This document shows, piece by piece, positions 25,689 to 33,972 of a stretch of 64,000 nucleotides of DNA. The stretch lies in the NCBI GenBank assembly GCA_020633465.1, contig JACKDN010000008.1, positions 258,180-322,179 on the forward strand, read 5' to 3'. A program made the translations under genes and the position numbers. Each line of letters begins with the position of its first letter. Position 1 is the stretch's first letter. The stretch is from Myxococcales bacterium (lineage in GTDB: Bacteria; Myxococcota_A; Bradymonadia; UBA7976; UBA1532). Under the pieces are notes generated by a model that had not been told where the DNA came from, ran no database searches, and saw only the letters and a program-made list of their open reading frames with translations.

Positions 25689-27741
25689 GCCCGGCCCACC
25701 GCAGCCGGTGCACCTCGACCGGCTCGGCCACGCCCTTCACCTGCATCGCGCCCACCGGCTCGAGCGGCGCCTCGACCGCCGCCCGCACCGCGCCGCTGAC
25801 CAGCACCTGCCCCGCGTCCGCCTTGCTGCACAGGCGGCTGGCCAGGTTCACCGCGTCGCCGATGGCGGTGTACTCGAGCCGCTGCGCCGACCCGATGTTG
25901 CCCACCACCACGTCGCCGGTCGCGACCCCGATGCCCGTGTGCACCGGCGCCAGCCCGCGCGTCGCGCGCTCGGCGTTCCACGCGTCGAGCGCCCGCATGA
26001 TGTCGGCGCACGCGTCGACGGCGCGCTGCGCGTGGTCGGGCTGGTCCATGGGCGCCCCGAACCAGCACAGCATCGCGTCGCCCATGAACTTGTCGACCAC
26101 CCCCTCGCGCCGCACCACCGCCTCGACCAGGATGGCGAAGTAGTCGTTCAGCAGCGCGACCACGTCCTCGGCGCCCAGCGCCTCGGTCAGCGCGGTGTAG
26201 CCGCGGATGTCGCTGATCACCACGGTCAGCGGTCGCAGCTCGCCCGACAGCCGCACCTCGCCCGCGTCGAGCAGCGTCTCGACCACCTGCGAGGCCATGT
26301 AGCGGCCGAACATGCCGCGCAGCCGCTCGCGCTCGTCGAGGCCCCGCGCCATGTCGTTGATGGCCCGCCCCAGCGCCGCGACCTCGTCGTCGCCGCGCAC
26401 CTCGACGCGCACCGAGAAGTCCCCCGTGCCCACGCGATCGGCCGCCTCGGCGATGGCCGCGATGGGCCGCGCGACGCCCCGGGCGAGGACGAAGGCCAGC
26501 AGGAACGCCACCGCGATGCCCGCCAGCCCGAACACCACCTGCTGCAGCGCCTCGGTGCGCAGCGCCGCGATCAACCCGCCCACCTCGGCGTCGGCCTGCA
26601 GCACCGCGATCACCGCGCCGTCGGCGTCGAACAGCGGCGCCCAGGCCGAGATCCAGGTGCCGTGCGCGTCGTCGTAGGGCCCCTCGGCCCCCGGCTGGCC
26701 GCGCTCGAACGTCGCCGCCATGCCGGGCCGCAGCTCGTAGGGATCGCCCACGAACGGGGTCTCGTTGGTCATCACCACGAACCGCGTCATCGAGCCGTCC
26801 CGGCGCAGGGTGTAGACCGGCGAGTCGAGGCCGGCGGCCTCCTTGACCGCCCGCAGCGCGTCGCGCAGGCGCCGAAAGTCCTCGCTGCCCGCGGCGCCGG
26901 TGGCGGCGACGCGCCGGTGCGCCGCCGGGTCGAGCTGGTGCACGCCGACGCGCACCGCGGTGGCCAGCCGATCCTCGATGCGCTGCACGGCCGCCGCCCG
27001 GTCCGAGCGGTAGTTGAGGACGCCGGCGACGCCGACCGCCAGCACCACCGCCGCCGATCCGGCCCAGCCGATGCGCAGCGCCAACGAGCCGGCCAGCAGG
27101 CGACCGACGCCGCCCCCCCACGCCCGTCGGGCCGCCGGCGCCGCGGCGCCGAGCAGCGCGCCGAGCAACCCGAGCAGCGCCGTCCACAGCCAGGCGCGCC
27201 GTCGCTCGACCAGCAGATCGTCGGCCGGCCGATCCACCGACACCAGCGCCTCGACCCGCCCGTCGGCGCCCCGCACCGGCGCGTAGCCCGACACCCAGCG
27301 CCCGTGATCGTCGCCGTACAGGCCGCTGTGCGCGCGCGCCGCCCCCTCGAAGACGGCCACCATCGGCCGCCGCAGCGAATAGGGCTCGCCCACGAAGGGC
27401 GTCGCGTTGGTCATCACCACGAAGCGCGTCACGTCGCCGTCGCGGCGCAGCGTGTAGACGGGCGAGCGCAGCCGGTGCCGGTCGACGACGGTGCGCAGGT
27501 GGTGGCGGATGGTCTCGAAGGCGGCGCCCTCGGCGTCGGCCGGGCCGCGCACCCGGGCGTGGAGGGCGGCGTCGACGCCGGCGGCCGCCTCGGCGGCGAT
27601 GGCCGCCAACGCCGCGCCGTGCGCGTCGATGGTGGCGCGCACGCGGGCGTGCAGGGCGAGGCCGCCGGCGACGCTCAGGGCGAGCGCGCCGACGACGCAC
27701 CACAGCAGCGTGCGGCGAGCTTGGCCAGAGGCAGGCGACAT
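25681..27741 (-). CDS. Adenylate/guanylate cyclase with two tandem sensor domains
   Basis: A 686-residue membrane cyclase. Order: TM1 (about 12-30), extracytoplasmic sensor A, a pair of TM helices (about 185-270), sensor B, TM4, HAMP (about 425-480), class III cyclase (about 500-680). Sensors A and B are clear duplicates: both contain SPVYTLRRDG, TRFVVMTN, TPFVG and a later HG-x-W-x-S. The cyclase domain has the metal-binding Asp pair (SDIRGYT and GDAML), Lys in VDKFMGD, and TGIGVATGDVVVGNIGS, so it should be active; an adenylate product is more likely than guanylate. Start ATG at 27741. It converges on the hemolysin-III gene with an eight-base overlap. Confidence 0.9.
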   Translation of the reverse strand: MSPASGQARRTLLWCVVGALALSVAGGLALHARVRATIDAHGAALAAIAAEAAAGVDAALHARVRGPADAEGAAFETIRHHLRTVVDRHRLRSPVYTLRRDGDVTRFVVMTNATPFVGEPYSLRRPMVAVFEGAARAHSGLYGDDHGRWVSGYAPVRGADGRVEALVSVDRPADDLLVERRRAWLWTALLGLLGALLGAAAPAARRAWGGGVGRLLAGSLALRIGWAGSAAVVLAVGVAGVLNYRSDRAAAVQRIEDRLATAVRVGVHQLDPAAHRRVAATGAAGSEDFRRLRDALRAVKEAAGLDSPVYTLRRDGSMTRFVVMTNETPFVGDPYELRPGMAATFERGQPGAEGPYDDAHGTWISAWAPLFDADGAVIAVLQADAEVGGLIAALRTEALQQVVFGLAGIAVAFLLAFVLARGVARPIAAIAEAADRVGTGDFSVRVEVRGDDEVAALGRAINDMARGLDERERLRGMFGRYMASQVVETLLDAGEVRLSGELRPLTVVISDIRGYTALTEALGAEDVVALLNDYFAILVEAVVRREGVVDKFMGDAMLCWFGAPMDQPDHAQRAVDACADIMRALDAWNAERATRGLAPVHTGIGVATGDVVVGNIGSAQRLEYTAIGDAVNLASRLCSKADAGQVLVSGAVRAAVEAPLEPVGAMQVKGVAEPVEVHRLRWAGPS

Positions 27742-27812
27742 GGGACCCCGTTCGGCGTCCCGTCGAGTAGACCGCGTCGTGGGCGCCCGCGCAACACGGC
27801 GCCCGGTCGGGA

Positions 27813-28538
27813 TCAGCCGCGCGCGGCCAGCCAGCCGACGAGGTCGTCGGCGCCGCCGAGGTGCTTGCCGTCGACGAACACCTGCGGCGTCGTCTGCTGC
27901 GGCGACAGGGCGCGCAGGCGGTTGGGCGTCGCGGCCAGCTCGTCGTAGGCCAGGCCGGCCTCGGCCAGCGCCTTCTTCGCGCGCGTGCAGTGGCCGCAGC
28001 CCGGCTTGGTGAACAGCAGGATGGCCGGCGGCGGCGCGGCGTCGGGGGCGATGTGGCGCAGCATGGTGTCGGCGTCGCTGACGTGGAAGGGATCGCCGGG
28101 CTCGTCGGGCTCGACGAACATCTTCTCGACGACGCCGTCGCGCACCAGCATCGAGTAGCGCCACGAGCGCTTGCCGAAGCCCAGGTCGCTCTTGTCGACC
28201 AGCATGCCCATCTTCTCGGTGAAGGCCCCGTTGCCGTCGGGCACGAACGTGATGGCGTCGGCGTCCTGGTCGGCCTGCCAGGCCTCCATGACGAAGCCGT
28301 CGTTCACCGAGATGCAGACGATGTCGTCGACCCCGTGCGCCGCGAACACCGGCGCCAGCTCGTTGTAGCGCGGCACGTGCGAGGACGAGCAGGTGGGCGT
28401 GTAGGCCCCGGGCAGCGAGAACACCACCACGGTCTTGCCGGCGAACAGATCGGCGGTGGTGTACTGCAGCCACTCACCGTCCTTGCGGGCCTTGAAGGTC
28501 ACCTCGGGCACGCGCTGGCCCTCGCGGTTCTCGAACAT
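27813..28538 (-). CDS. Hybrid peroxiredoxin-glutaredoxin
   Basis: A 241-residue fusion that reduces peroxides with glutathione-type thiols. Residues 1-165 are a Prx5-type peroxiredoxin with the peroxidatic Cys50 in PGAYTPTCS and the conserved Arg later in KRSWRYSMLV. Residues 170-241 are a glutaredoxin with redox pair Cys181-GH-Cys184 (commonly CPYC) and TTPQVFVDGKHLGG for glutathione binding. Such hybrids are known from Haemophilus and other Proteobacteria. The start has AGGAG. A sigma-54 promoter lies upstream (28596-28611), and the next gene on the same strand is a sigma-54 activator, which implies inducible expression, perhaps under oxidative or nitrosative stress. Confidence 0.93.
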   Translation of the reverse strand: MFENREGQRVPEVTFKARKDGEWLQYTTADLFAGKTVVVFSLPGAYTPTCSSSHVPRYNELAPVFAAHGVDDIVCISVNDGFVMEAWQADQDADAITFVPDGNGAFTEKMGMLVDKSDLGFGKRSWRYSMLVRDGVVEKMFVEPDEPGDPFHVSDADTMLRHIAPDAAPPPAILLFTKPGCGHCTRAKKALAEAGLAYDELAATPNRLRALSPQQTTPQVFVDGKHLGGADDLVGWLAARG

Positions 28539-28595
28539 CGGTCACTCCTGCGGTTTGGCGGGCGGGGACGCCCATCGGGTTCGCGGCCCACCATG

Positions 28596-28611
28596 AGCAC
28601 GGTGCGTGCCA
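28596..28611 (-). promoter_or_regulatory. Sigma-54 (-24/-12) promoter of the peroxiredoxin gene
   Basis: On the minus strand the sequence is TGGCACGCACCGTGCT. It matches the TGGCACG-N4-TTGCW consensus at 11 of 12 defined positions, and the GG and GC elements have the required spacing. Transcription would start about 45 bases before the peroxiredoxin ATG. The adjacent gene encodes a sigma-54 activator. Confidence 0.75.
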
Positions 28612-28623
28612 GCGGACAATCGG

Positions 28624-28638
28624 CAATTTTTCGGTGCG
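28624..28638 (-). promoter_or_regulatory. Candidate activator-binding site b
   Basis: Minus strand CGCACCGAAAAATTG. It shares the CGCACCGA core followed by an AT-rich stretch with sites at 28672 and 30279. It lies 13 bases upstream of the sigma-54 promoter. Confidence 0.5.
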
Positions 28639-28671
28639 GCGGGAACCACGACGACGTCTTTTCGTTGCCGG

Positions 28672-28686
28672 CGCACCGATATTTCG
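28672..28686 (+). promoter_or_regulatory. Candidate activator-binding site a
   Basis: CGCACCGATATTTCG, about 60 bases upstream of the sigma-54 promoter and inverted relative to site b. This is a usual distance for an enhancer-type site. Confidence 0.5.
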
Positions 28687-28704
28687 TTCCACACCGACAC
28701 CGCG

Positions 28705-30231
28705 TCACTTCAAGCCGTGCTTCTTCAGCTTGCTCTGCAGCGTCGTCGGCTTCAGCCCCAGCAGCTCGGCGGCGCCGCCCGCGCCGTAGATGCGGCCCTC
28801 GGCGCGCGCCAGCGCCGCCTCGAGGTGCCGCCGCTCGTTCTCGGCGAAGGAGGCGAACCGCCCGCTCGGGGGCCGCGCGCCGGCCGCCGACGCGTCCACC
28901 GCCGGCGCGACGCCGAAGTCGTCGGGCCCCAGCTCGCCCCGCGGGCACACGATGGTGGCGCGCTCGACCGCGTTGACCAGCTCGCGCACGTTGCCCGGCC
29001 AGGGCCGCCGGCGCAGCGCCTCGACCGCCGCCTCGCTCAGCGTCCACGGGCCCCGGTGGGCGTCCACCCGGCGCGCCAGCAGCGCCTCGGCGATGGCCGG
29101 CACGTCCTCGACCCGCGCCCGCAGCGGCGGCACGGTCAGCGGGAACACCGCCAGCCGGTAGTAGAGATCCTCGCGAAAGCGCCCCGCCCGCACCGCCTGC
29201 TCGAGGTCGACGTGGGTGGCCGCGATGACGCGGACGTCCACCTTCACCGTGCGATCCGATCCCACCGGCTCGAAGGTGCCCTCCTGCAGCACGCGCAGCA
29301 GCCGCGCCTGCGCGCCGGACGCCATGTCGCCGATCTCGTCGAGCAGCAGCGTACCGCCGTTGGCGGCCATGAAGCGCCCGGGCCGGTCGCGCGTGGCGCC
29401 GCTGAAGGCGCCCTTCACGTGCCCGAACAGCTCGCTCTCGACCAGATCGGGCGGCAGCGCGGCGCTGTTGAGCGTGACGAAGGGGCCGTCGGCGCGCCGG
29501 CTCCACGCGTGCAGCGCGCGCGCGAGCAGCTCCTTGCCGGTGCCCGTCTCGCCGCGCACCAGCACCGGCGTGTCGGTGGCGGCCACCAGGCGGGCCAGCC
29601 GCAGCAGCTCGGCCATCGCCGGCGCGCGCGTGCCCTCGAGCAGGCGCACCGCGTCGGGGTGGCCCGCCTCGGACTGCAGCACCCGCGAGCGCTCCTCCGC
29701 CTGGCGCCGCACCCGGTCGAGCAGCGCCGCCTGCTCGGCGAACAGCATCGCCAGCGAGACGATCTGGCCGTACACGCCGGCCAGCATCAGCGTCTCGTCG
29801 GGGTACACGTGGCAGACGGCGCGGTCGAAGGTGATCAGGCCGAGCGTGCGGTCGCCCGAGTACAGCGGCACCACCATGCAGCTGTGGCCGGGCGGCAGGT
29901 CGAGGATGCCGTCGTAGGGATCGCCCTCGTCGCTGTGATGGTGGTGGGCCTCGAGCGCCACCGGGCGCCGCGTCTCGAGGGCGCGGCGCACGGTCGGGAA
30001 GCGGCGCAGGTCGAGGCTGTGCGCGGCGATGCGCGCGTCGGCCAGCGGCCCGTCGGTGGCGCGCACGGCCGCGCGGTCGCCGTCGATGACGTAGACCGCC
30101 GCGAGATCGTAGGGCACCACCGGGCGCAGCGACGCCAGGGCCAGGCGCAGCACGTCGTCGAGGCGGGTCGGGTGAGAGGCCAGCTCGGCCAGGGCGCGCA
30201 GATCGCGGGTGGTGTCGACCAGATCGGGCAT
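28705..30231 (-). CDS. Sigma-54-dependent transcriptional activator (GAF-AAA+-HTH)
   Basis: A 508-residue bacterial enhancer-binding protein. Residues 1-170 form a GAF-type sensor (LAELASHPTRLDDVLRLAL..., HSCMVVPLYSGDRTLGLITF). The AAA+ domain (about 205-430) has Walker A GETGTGKE, the sigma-54 contact loop as GAFSGA (Ser for the usual Thr), Walker B GGTLLLDEIGDM and an arginine-finger region FREDLYYRL. The C-terminal Fis-type HTH reads GGAAELLGLKPTTLQSKLKKHGL. There is no receiver domain, so a ligand bound by the GAF domain, as in NorR or FhlA, probably controls it. A copy of the proposed binding site lies at 30279-30293 before its own gene, and two lie before the peroxiredoxin gene. Confidence 0.92.
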   Translation of the reverse strand: MPDLVDTTRDLRALAELASHPTRLDDVLRLALASLRPVVPYDLAAVYVIDGDRAAVRATDGPLADARIAAHSLDLRRFPTVRRALETRRPVALEAHHHHSDEGDPYDGILDLPPGHSCMVVPLYSGDRTLGLITFDRAVCHVYPDETLMLAGVYGQIVSLAMLFAEQAALLDRVRRQAEERSRVLQSEAGHPDAVRLLEGTRAPAMAELLRLARLVAATDTPVLVRGETGTGKELLARALHAWSRRADGPFVTLNSAALPPDLVESELFGHVKGAFSGATRDRPGRFMAANGGTLLLDEIGDMASGAQARLLRVLQEGTFEPVGSDRTVKVDVRVIAATHVDLEQAVRAGRFREDLYYRLAVFPLTVPPLRARVEDVPAIAEALLARRVDAHRGPWTLSEAAVEALRRRPWPGNVRELVNAVERATIVCPRGELGPDDFGVAPAVDASAAGARPPSGRFASFAENERRHLEAALARAEGRIYGAGGAAELLGLKPTTLQSKLKKHGLK

Positions 30232-30278
30232 CGCCGGCTCCTCGGTGGATCGAAGGACGCCGCGCACCGGCCGGGCGT

Positions 30279-30293
30279 CGCACCGAATTTTCG
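30279..30293 (+). promoter_or_regulatory. Candidate activator-binding site c (autoregulation)
   Basis: CGCACCGAATTTTCG, 48 bases upstream of the activator's own start codon. It matches the two sites at the peroxiredoxin promoter over the CGCACCGA core and the AT-rich tail. Confidence 0.5.
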
Positions 30294-30378
30294 TCGACGG
30301 CGCCCTCGATTGCACGGATGCGGCGCGGGGCGCACATCGCGTAGGCTGAGCGCTGGGGGGCCCGCGGGGAGGTGCAGC

Positions 30379-33300
30379 GTGCGCGCAGGTCGGATCGCGG
30401 CCATCGGTGGTCTGCTGATCGTGCTCACCGGCTGCGAGCCGCCGCCCGAGGACGAGGCCGCACCCGAGGCCGCCGTCGACCTCGATCGCGGCGCCCCCGA
30501 CGCCCGGCCACCCCGCCCGGACGCCGCGCCGCCGCCCGCGGACGACTTCGGCGACCCGTGCACCGCCTCCACCGACTGCCGCAGCGGGTTCTGCATCGTC
30601 ACCGACGACGCGCAGAGCCGCGCGTGTACGCGGCCCTGCGGCGGCGACACCGACTGCCCGGCCGACTGGCTGTGTCGGCAGGTGACCAACGCCGAGGCCG
30701 ACGTCACCTTCATCTGCGTGCCCCGCGAGACGCCCTGCGGCGGCGCCGATCTGCAGACCGATCCCGCGCACTGCGGCGCCTGCGGGCGCGCCTGCGAACG
30801 CCCGGGCGCCCGGCCGGCCTGCGCGGACGGCGCGTGCGTCGACGGGCTCTGCCTGCCCGGGCTGCACGACGTCGACGGCGACGCCGCGAACGGCTGCGAG
30901 TACGCCTGCACCGCCACCCTGAACGGCGTCGAGGCCTGCGACGCCATCGACAACGACTGCGACGGGCGCGTCGACGAGGGCGTCGACCTGGCAGCCGACC
31001 CGGCCCACTGCGGCGCCTGCAACCGGGCCTGCGCGCCGCCGAACGCGCAGGGCGTCTGCCGCGACGGCGCCTGCGCGGTCGCCGCCTGCGCCGAGGGCTT
31101 CGCGGACGCCGACGGCGCCGCGGGCAACGGCTGCGAGCAGGTGCTGTGCCAGCCGGACGACACGCCCGAGACCTGCGACGGCGCCGACGACGACTGCGAC
31201 GGGGTCGTCGACGAGGGCTTCGACCTGCAGACCGACGCCGCCCACTGTGGCGGCTGCGATCGCCCCTGCGCGCCCGCGAACGCCGAGGGCGTCTGCACCG
31301 CGGGCGTCTGCTCGGTCGCGGCCTGCGCCGCCGGCCACCTCGACCTCGACGGCCGGCCCGAGAACGGCTGCGAGTACGCCTGCGCGCCGGTCGCCGCCGA
31401 CGACGCCACCTGCGACGCGCGCGACGACGACTGCGACGGCGCCGTCGACGAGGACGTGGATCTCGCCGCCGATCCCGCCCACTGCGGCGCCTGCGGCGTG
31501 GGCTGCGCGCGCCCGGCGGCCACCACCGCCTGCGCCGACGGCCGCTGCGTGCTGCTGGCCTGCGACGACGGGCACCGCGACGAGGACGGCGACCTCGCCA
31601 ACGGCTGCGAGGTGGGCTGCGTACCCGCCGCCGAGGCCTGCAACGACGTCGACGACGACTGTGATGGCGCGATCGACGAGGGCTTCGATCTCACCGCCGA
31701 CCCCGACCACTGCGGCGGCTGCGATCTCGCCTGCGCCTTCGCCGACGCCGAGGCGCGGTGCGTCGACGGCGCCTGCGTCCTGGGCCCTTGCGCCCGCGGC
31801 GCCATCGACCTCGACGGCGATCCGGCCAACGGCTGCGAGTACCTGTGCGTGCCCACGCTCGACGGCGCCGAGGCCTGCGACACCATCGACAACGACTGCG
31901 ACGGCGCCGTCGACGAGGCCACCGACCTGGCCGGCGACCTCGAACACTGCGGCGCCTGCGGTCGCCGCTGCGCGCCGCCCAACGCCGAGGGCGCGTGCGT
32001 CGAGGGCGCCTGCACCATCGCCGCGTGCCGCGGCACCTTCCGCGACGCCGACGGCGATCCGACCAACGGCTGCGAGGACGGCTGCACCCCGTCGAACGGC
32101 GGCGTCGAGGTGTGCGACGGCGTCGACGACGACTGCGACCGGCAGGTGGACGAGGGCTTCGACCTGCAGTCCGACCTCGCCCACTGCGGCGCCTGCGACC
32201 GCGCCTGCGACCCCGCCGCCGCCGAGGGGCGGTGCGTGGCCGGCGTCTGCACCGTGGCCGAGTGCGCCCCGGGCTTCGTCGACCTCGACGGCCTGGCGGC
32301 CAACGGCTGCGAGTACGCCTGCGAAGCGAGCGGCGACGAGGTGTGCAACGCCGCAGACGACGACTGCGACGGGGCCCTCGACGAGGGCTTCGACCTGCAG
32401 CGCGACCCCTCGCACTGCGGCGCCTGCGACGCCGCCTGCGCCTTCGACCAGGCCGACGCCGCCTGCCAGGCCGGGCGCTGCGTGTTGACGCTGTGCCGCG
32501 CCGGCTTCGTGGATCTCGACGCCGATCCGGCCAACGGCTGCGAGTGCGCGGTCGAGCCCGAGGTCTGCAACGCCGCGGACGACGACTGCGATGGCCGCAC
32601 CGACGAGGGCTTCGATCTGGCAAGCGATCCCGCCCACTGCGGCGCCTGCGGCCGCGTCTGCGATCTGCCCGGCGCCACCGCCGCCTGCGTCAACCGCCAG
32701 TGCCGCGTCGACGTCTGCACCGGCGGCCGCGTCGACCTCGACGGCGATCCCGCCAACGGCTGCGAGTGCGTCCCCGCCCCCGAGGCCTGCAACGCCGCCG
32801 ACGACGACTGCGATGGCCGCACCGACGAGGGCTTCGACCTGCAGGGCGATCCCGCCCACTGCGGCGCCTGCGGCCGAATCTGCGACCTGCCCGACGCGAC
32901 CGCCGGCTGCGCCCTGGGCGCCTGCACCCTCGTCGACTGCGCCGACGGCTTCGTGGACGCCGACGAGGATCCGGCGAACGGCTGCGAGGTCGACTGCGCG
33001 CAGGGGCCCGCGCCCGGCTGCCCCGTCGACGTCCCCTACCCCGGGACCTACGACCTGACGCCGGCGATCGCCTACAGCTGCGTCGACGTCTTCGTCGGCG
33101 AGACCGCCTACAGCCTGGCCATGAACGCGGTCACCTTCGCGCTGGCCGGCGCCGATCTCACCGCGGCCGGCGCGCCGACCGCCCTGCGGCAGTCGCCCGC
33201 GCCGGACGACGGCACCTTCCGCCTCACCGGCACCATCCCGGGCGGCCCCTTCGGCTGCACCGAGGGCTACACGCTGGTCGGCGGCTTCGACGACGCCGAT

Positions 33301-33399
33301 CACTGGCAGGGCGTGCTCGAGCTCCGCTTCACCGGCGACGCCTGCGCCTTCACGACCTGCACGAACCGCGACTTCGTGGTCAGCGGCGCCCGGCGCTGA
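30379..33399 (+). CDS. MopE-repeat lipoprotein
   Basis: A 1006-residue predicted lipoprotein. The GTG at 30379 has GGGGAGG upstream and gives lipobox LTGC. A Pro/Asp-rich spacer leads to a short Cys-rich region (about 55-120), then nine repeats of about 80 residues. Each contains C-(N/D)-x-x-D-D-D-C-D-G-x-x-D-E-G-x-D-L and DPxHCGAC, then an A-x-x-x-C-x-x-G-x-C stretch and D-x-D-G-D-P-A-N-G-C-E. The DxDxDCDGxxDE loop is the putative metal-binding motif named after methanotroph MopE and resembles a calcium-binding loop. The final about 130 residues form a distinct globular domain. It is probably a calcium-stabilised surface stalk. It is divergent from the sigma-54 activator. Confidence 0.85.
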   Translation: MRAGRIAAIGGLLIVLTGCEPPPEDEAAPEAAVDLDRGAPDARPPRPDAAPPPADDFGDPCTASTDCRSGFCIVTDDAQSRACTRPCGGDTDCPADWLCRQVTNAEADVTFICVPRETPCGGADLQTDPAHCGACGRACERPGARPACADGACVDGLCLPGLHDVDGDAANGCEYACTATLNGVEACDAIDNDCDGRVDEGVDLAADPAHCGACNRACAPPNAQGVCRDGACAVAACAEGFADADGAAGNGCEQVLCQPDDTPETCDGADDDCDGVVDEGFDLQTDAAHCGGCDRPCAPANAEGVCTAGVCSVAACAAGHLDLDGRPENGCEYACAPVAADDATCDARDDDCDGAVDEDVDLAADPAHCGACGVGCARPAATTACADGRCVLLACDDGHRDEDGDLANGCEVGCVPAAEACNDVDDDCDGAIDEGFDLTADPDHCGGCDLACAFADAEARCVDGACVLGPCARGAIDLDGDPANGCEYLCVPTLDGAEACDTIDNDCDGAVDEATDLAGDLEHCGACGRRCAPPNAEGACVEGACTIAACRGTFRDADGDPTNGCEDGCTPSNGGVEVCDGVDDDCDRQVDEGFDLQSDLAHCGACDRACDPAAAEGRCVAGVCTVAECAPGFVDLDGLAANGCEYACEASGDEVCNAADDDCDGALDEGFDLQRDPSHCGACDAACAFDQADAACQAGRCVLTLCRAGFVDLDADPANGCECAVEPEVCNAADDDCDGRTDEGFDLASDPAHCGACGRVCDLPGATAACVNRQCRVDVCTGGRVDLDGDPANGCECVPAPEACNAADDDCDGRTDEGFDLQGDPAHCGACGRICDLPDATAGCALGACTLVDCADGFVDADEDPANGCEVDCAQGPAPGCPVDVPYPGTYDLTPAIAYSCVDVFVGETAYSLAMNAVTFALAGADLTAAGAPTALRQSPAPDDGTFRLTGTIPGGPFGCTEGYTLVGGFDDADHWQGVLELRFTGDACAFTTCTNRDFVVSGARR

Positions 33400-33417
33400 C
33401 CGCCGCGCCGCTCCCCC

Positions 33418-33831
33418 TCATGCGCCCAGCCACCGCCAGCCGCGCTCGCGGCCGAAGTGCGTGCACTCGAAGGGCACCGCCACCCCACGCAGCGGCGCCC
33501 ACTTCGACACCGCCCCGGTGACCCCGCCGAGCTGCTTGCCGCTGTGCAGGCCGAGCAGCGCCTTCGCCTCGCTGGCGGTCAGCGTGCCGCGGGACTCGAG
33601 CAGGTCGAGGAAGCGCCGCGACCGCGTGGGCAGGCCGTCGGCGAAGGCGCGGTAGGCGTCGCTGGTGGGCGGGACGGCGGGCGCCGGGGGCGGCGTCGCG
33701 TCGCGCGGGGGCGCGAGGTCGAGCGCGCCCCCGGCCTGGGCCGCGTGCAAGGCCATCGACAACGCGGCCGTCGCGCGCGCCACAGCCGGGTGACGCAGGT
33801 GTTCCAAGGGGACCGTGATCTGCAGCGCCAT
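33418..33831 (-). CDS. Small KWAP-domain protein, relative of the H1-like protein
   Basis: A 137-residue cytoplasmic protein. Start ATG at 33831: the GGAGG before it overlaps an upstream in-frame ATG (33843), and this start aligns with both relatives. Residues 1-35 (ITVPLEHLRHPAVARATAAL) match the short N-terminal helical domain of the genes at 33973 and 8776. A short Pro/Ala linker follows. The C-terminal domain carries FLDLLESRGTLTASEAKALL, SGKQLGGVTGAVSKWAP and GWRWLG. It lacks the lysine-rich tail of the H1-like protein. It converges on the MopE-repeat gene, 18 bases apart. No family name is known to me; DNA binding is possible but unproven. Confidence 0.7.
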   Translation of the reverse strand: MALQITVPLEHLRHPAVARATAALSMALHAAQAGGALDLAPPRDATPPPAPAVPPTSDAYRAFADGLPTRSRRFLDLLESRGTLTASEAKALLGLHSGKQLGGVTGAVSKWAPLRGVAVPFECTHFGRERGWRWLGA

Positions 33832-33941
33832 CGCCGCCTCCATCGTGGTGGACGGCTGTTCGACCAGCGCCCGCCGACGAAGTCACATGGAAGCACGATC
33901 AGGGGAGGCGGGGCCGGCGGCGCGCGAGGCGGGCAGCGGGC

Positions 33942-33964
33942 GGGGCGTCCGGGCCGGACGCCCC
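33942..33964 (-). terminator. GC hairpin, possible terminator
   Basis: GGGGCGTCCG and CGGACGCCCC form a perfect 10-bp stem with a three-base loop, 8 bases past the stop codon of the gene at 33973-34815. There is no T-run after it, so it may act as a transcript-end stabiliser rather than a classical terminator. Confidence 0.45.
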
Positions 33965-33972
33965 CGGGCATG

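Noticed and set aside
28705..33303. A 1532-residue minus frame spanning the sigma-54 activator and the MopE-repeat gene
   Set aside because: Only the part below 30231 has activator motifs. The upstream part is a shadow of the Cys-repeat gene on the plus strand; the activator start is the ATG at 30231.
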